DNA from: an uncultured Hungatella sp.
GTDB lineage: Bacteria > Bacillota > Clostridia > Lachnospirales > Lachnospiraceae
Direction: 5' to 3'
DNA length: 15,648 bases
Assembly: GCA_910588325.1 (NCBI GenBank)
Contig: CAJUPP010000062.1
Location: 1-15,648, forward strand
Shown: one piece after another, positions 14,879 through 15,648 of the stretch
How the letters are laid out: every line of letters starts with the position of its first letter
Position numbering within the stretch: position 1 is the first letter of the stretch
Program-made: the position numbers and the translations under genes
The notes under the pieces: generated by a model
Told to the model about the DNA's origin: nothing
The model's database searches: none
The model's input: the letters and a program-made list of their open reading frames with translations, nothing else

Positions 14879-15648
14879 ATGATTGAGGCGAAGAGCCTGA
14901 CAAAACAGTTTGGAGACATTGTTGCCGTGGATCATGTGAATGCGGATATCCGGGACGGCAGTGTGTTTGGCCTGATTGGAACCAACGGCGCCGGAAAGAG
15001 CACGTTTCTTCGGATGTTAAGCGGAGTGCTGAAACCGGATGAAGGAACTGTGGCCATTGACGGCAGGGATGTGTATGAGAATACGGAAGTAAAGTCCAGA
15101 CTTTTCTATATTTCGGATGACCAGTATTTCTTTAACAATGCAACACCAGAAGAGATGATGATTTTTTATCAGACGGTGTATCCGGAGTTTGACAAAAGAC
15201 GGTTTATTCATCTGATGGACAGCTTTGAATTAAACAGGAAAAGGAAGATCAATACCTTTTCCAAGGGGATGAAGAAGCAGGTGTCGGTGATCTGCGGAGT
15301 GTGTGCAGGGACGGATTATTTGTTTTGTGACGAGACCTTTGACGGTTTGGACCCTGTGATGCGGCAGACAGTGAAAAGTATTTTTGTAGGAGATATGGAG
15401 GAGCGGAACTTAACTCCTATTATTGCTTCCCACAACTTAAGGGAGTTGGAGGATATCTGCGACCATGTGGGACTTCTGCATAAAGGGGGAATCCTGGTCT
15501 CTAAGGATCTGGAGGACATGAAACTGAATATTCACAAGATTCAGTGTGTTCTGGCTCCTGGTATGAAGCCGGAGGAGTTGACAGGCCTTGACGTGGTGAA
15601 GACAGAGGAGAGAGGCAGACTGCATGTACTGACCGTGCGGGGAACCAG
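14879..15648 (+). CDS. YtrB-like ABC transporter ATP-binding protein (3'-partial)
   Basis: The frame is open to the right edge, giving 256 residues of an ABC ATPase: Walker A GTNGAGKST (34-42), signature FSKGMKKQ (127-134) in place of LSGGQ, Walker B LFCDE (148-152) and H-loop H185 (ASHNL). The Q-loop region reads ISDDQYF (78-84), a pattern seen in the YtrB/EcsA-like group. These ATPases work with ABC-2-type permeases, often in antibiotic or cell-envelope stress operons. The start at 14879 has AAAGGAGG (14862-14869) 9 nt upstream; an ATG at 14875 hits a stop after three codons. A strong promoter and palindrome precede it. A permease gene is expected beyond the window. The exported substrate cannot be told. 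Confidence 0.9.
   Translation, partial: MIEAKSLTKQFGDIVAVDHVNADIRDGSVFGLIGTNGAGKSTFLRMLSGVLKPDEGTVAIDGRDVYENTEVKSRLFYISDDQYFFNNATPEEMMIFYQTVYPEFDKRRFIHLMDSFELNRKRKINTFSKGMKKQVSVICGVCAGTDYLFCDETFDGLDPVMRQTVKSIFVGDMEERNLTPIIASHNLRELEDICDHVGLLHKGGILVSKDLEDMKLNIHKIQCVLAPGMKPEELTGLDVVKTEERGRLHVLTVRGT

Overview
The window looks like chromosome from a low- to mid-GC Gram-positive Clostridia member, most likely a gut Lachnospiraceae-type bacterium. The basis is AGGAGG-type ribosome sites before nearly every gene, an SLH/BspA-repeat surface protein, a CUT1 sugar ABC operon with no ATPase of its own, and a YtrB-like ABC gene. No RNA gene, CRISPR array or complete insertion sequence was seen. The species assignment is inference.

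Bases 1-2971, visibly AT-richer than what follows, hold the 3' end of a tightly packed operon. It encodes a sensor with an S5-like domain, a coiled coil and a complete histidine-kinase core (its N-terminus lies left of the window), a stand-alone receiver protein, and an HNH endonuclease with an extra C-terminal domain. The coupling is 1 nt of overlap, then 0 nt of gap. The set reads as a phospho-signalling nuclease module, plausibly anti-phage or anti-mobile-element, and is the best candidate here for an under-described system.

Bases 3054-6278 encode a 1074-residue secreted mosaic surface protein: signal peptide, Glu-rich repeat, Cys/His cluster, papain-like domain, BspA-type leucine-rich repeats, Ser-rich linker and three SLH wall anchors. 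A hairpin terminator follows, then a short remnant that looks like a dicarboxylate/cation symporter.

Bases 6657-14471 form a carbohydrate locus. A LacI-family regulator is divergent from a six-gene operon: Gfo/Idh/MocA oxidoreductase, TIM-barrel isomerase/epimerase, lipoprotein solute-binding protein, two permeases and a second Gfo/Idh/MocA oxidoreductase. Both divergent promoters carry an identical 12-bp palindrome at the same distance after the -10 box, which suggests joint repression by the LacI protein. The gene content resembles pathways that oxidise and epimerise glycosides at a sugar carbon (E. coli ycj type) or cyclitol catabolism. The substrate cannot be read from sequence.

Bases 14476-15648 hold a small hypothetical gene on the minus strand, whose ribosome site sits in one arm of a perfect 15-bp inverted repeat, and a plus-strand promoter with an overlapping palindrome that drives a YtrB-like ABC ATPase gene running off the right edge.
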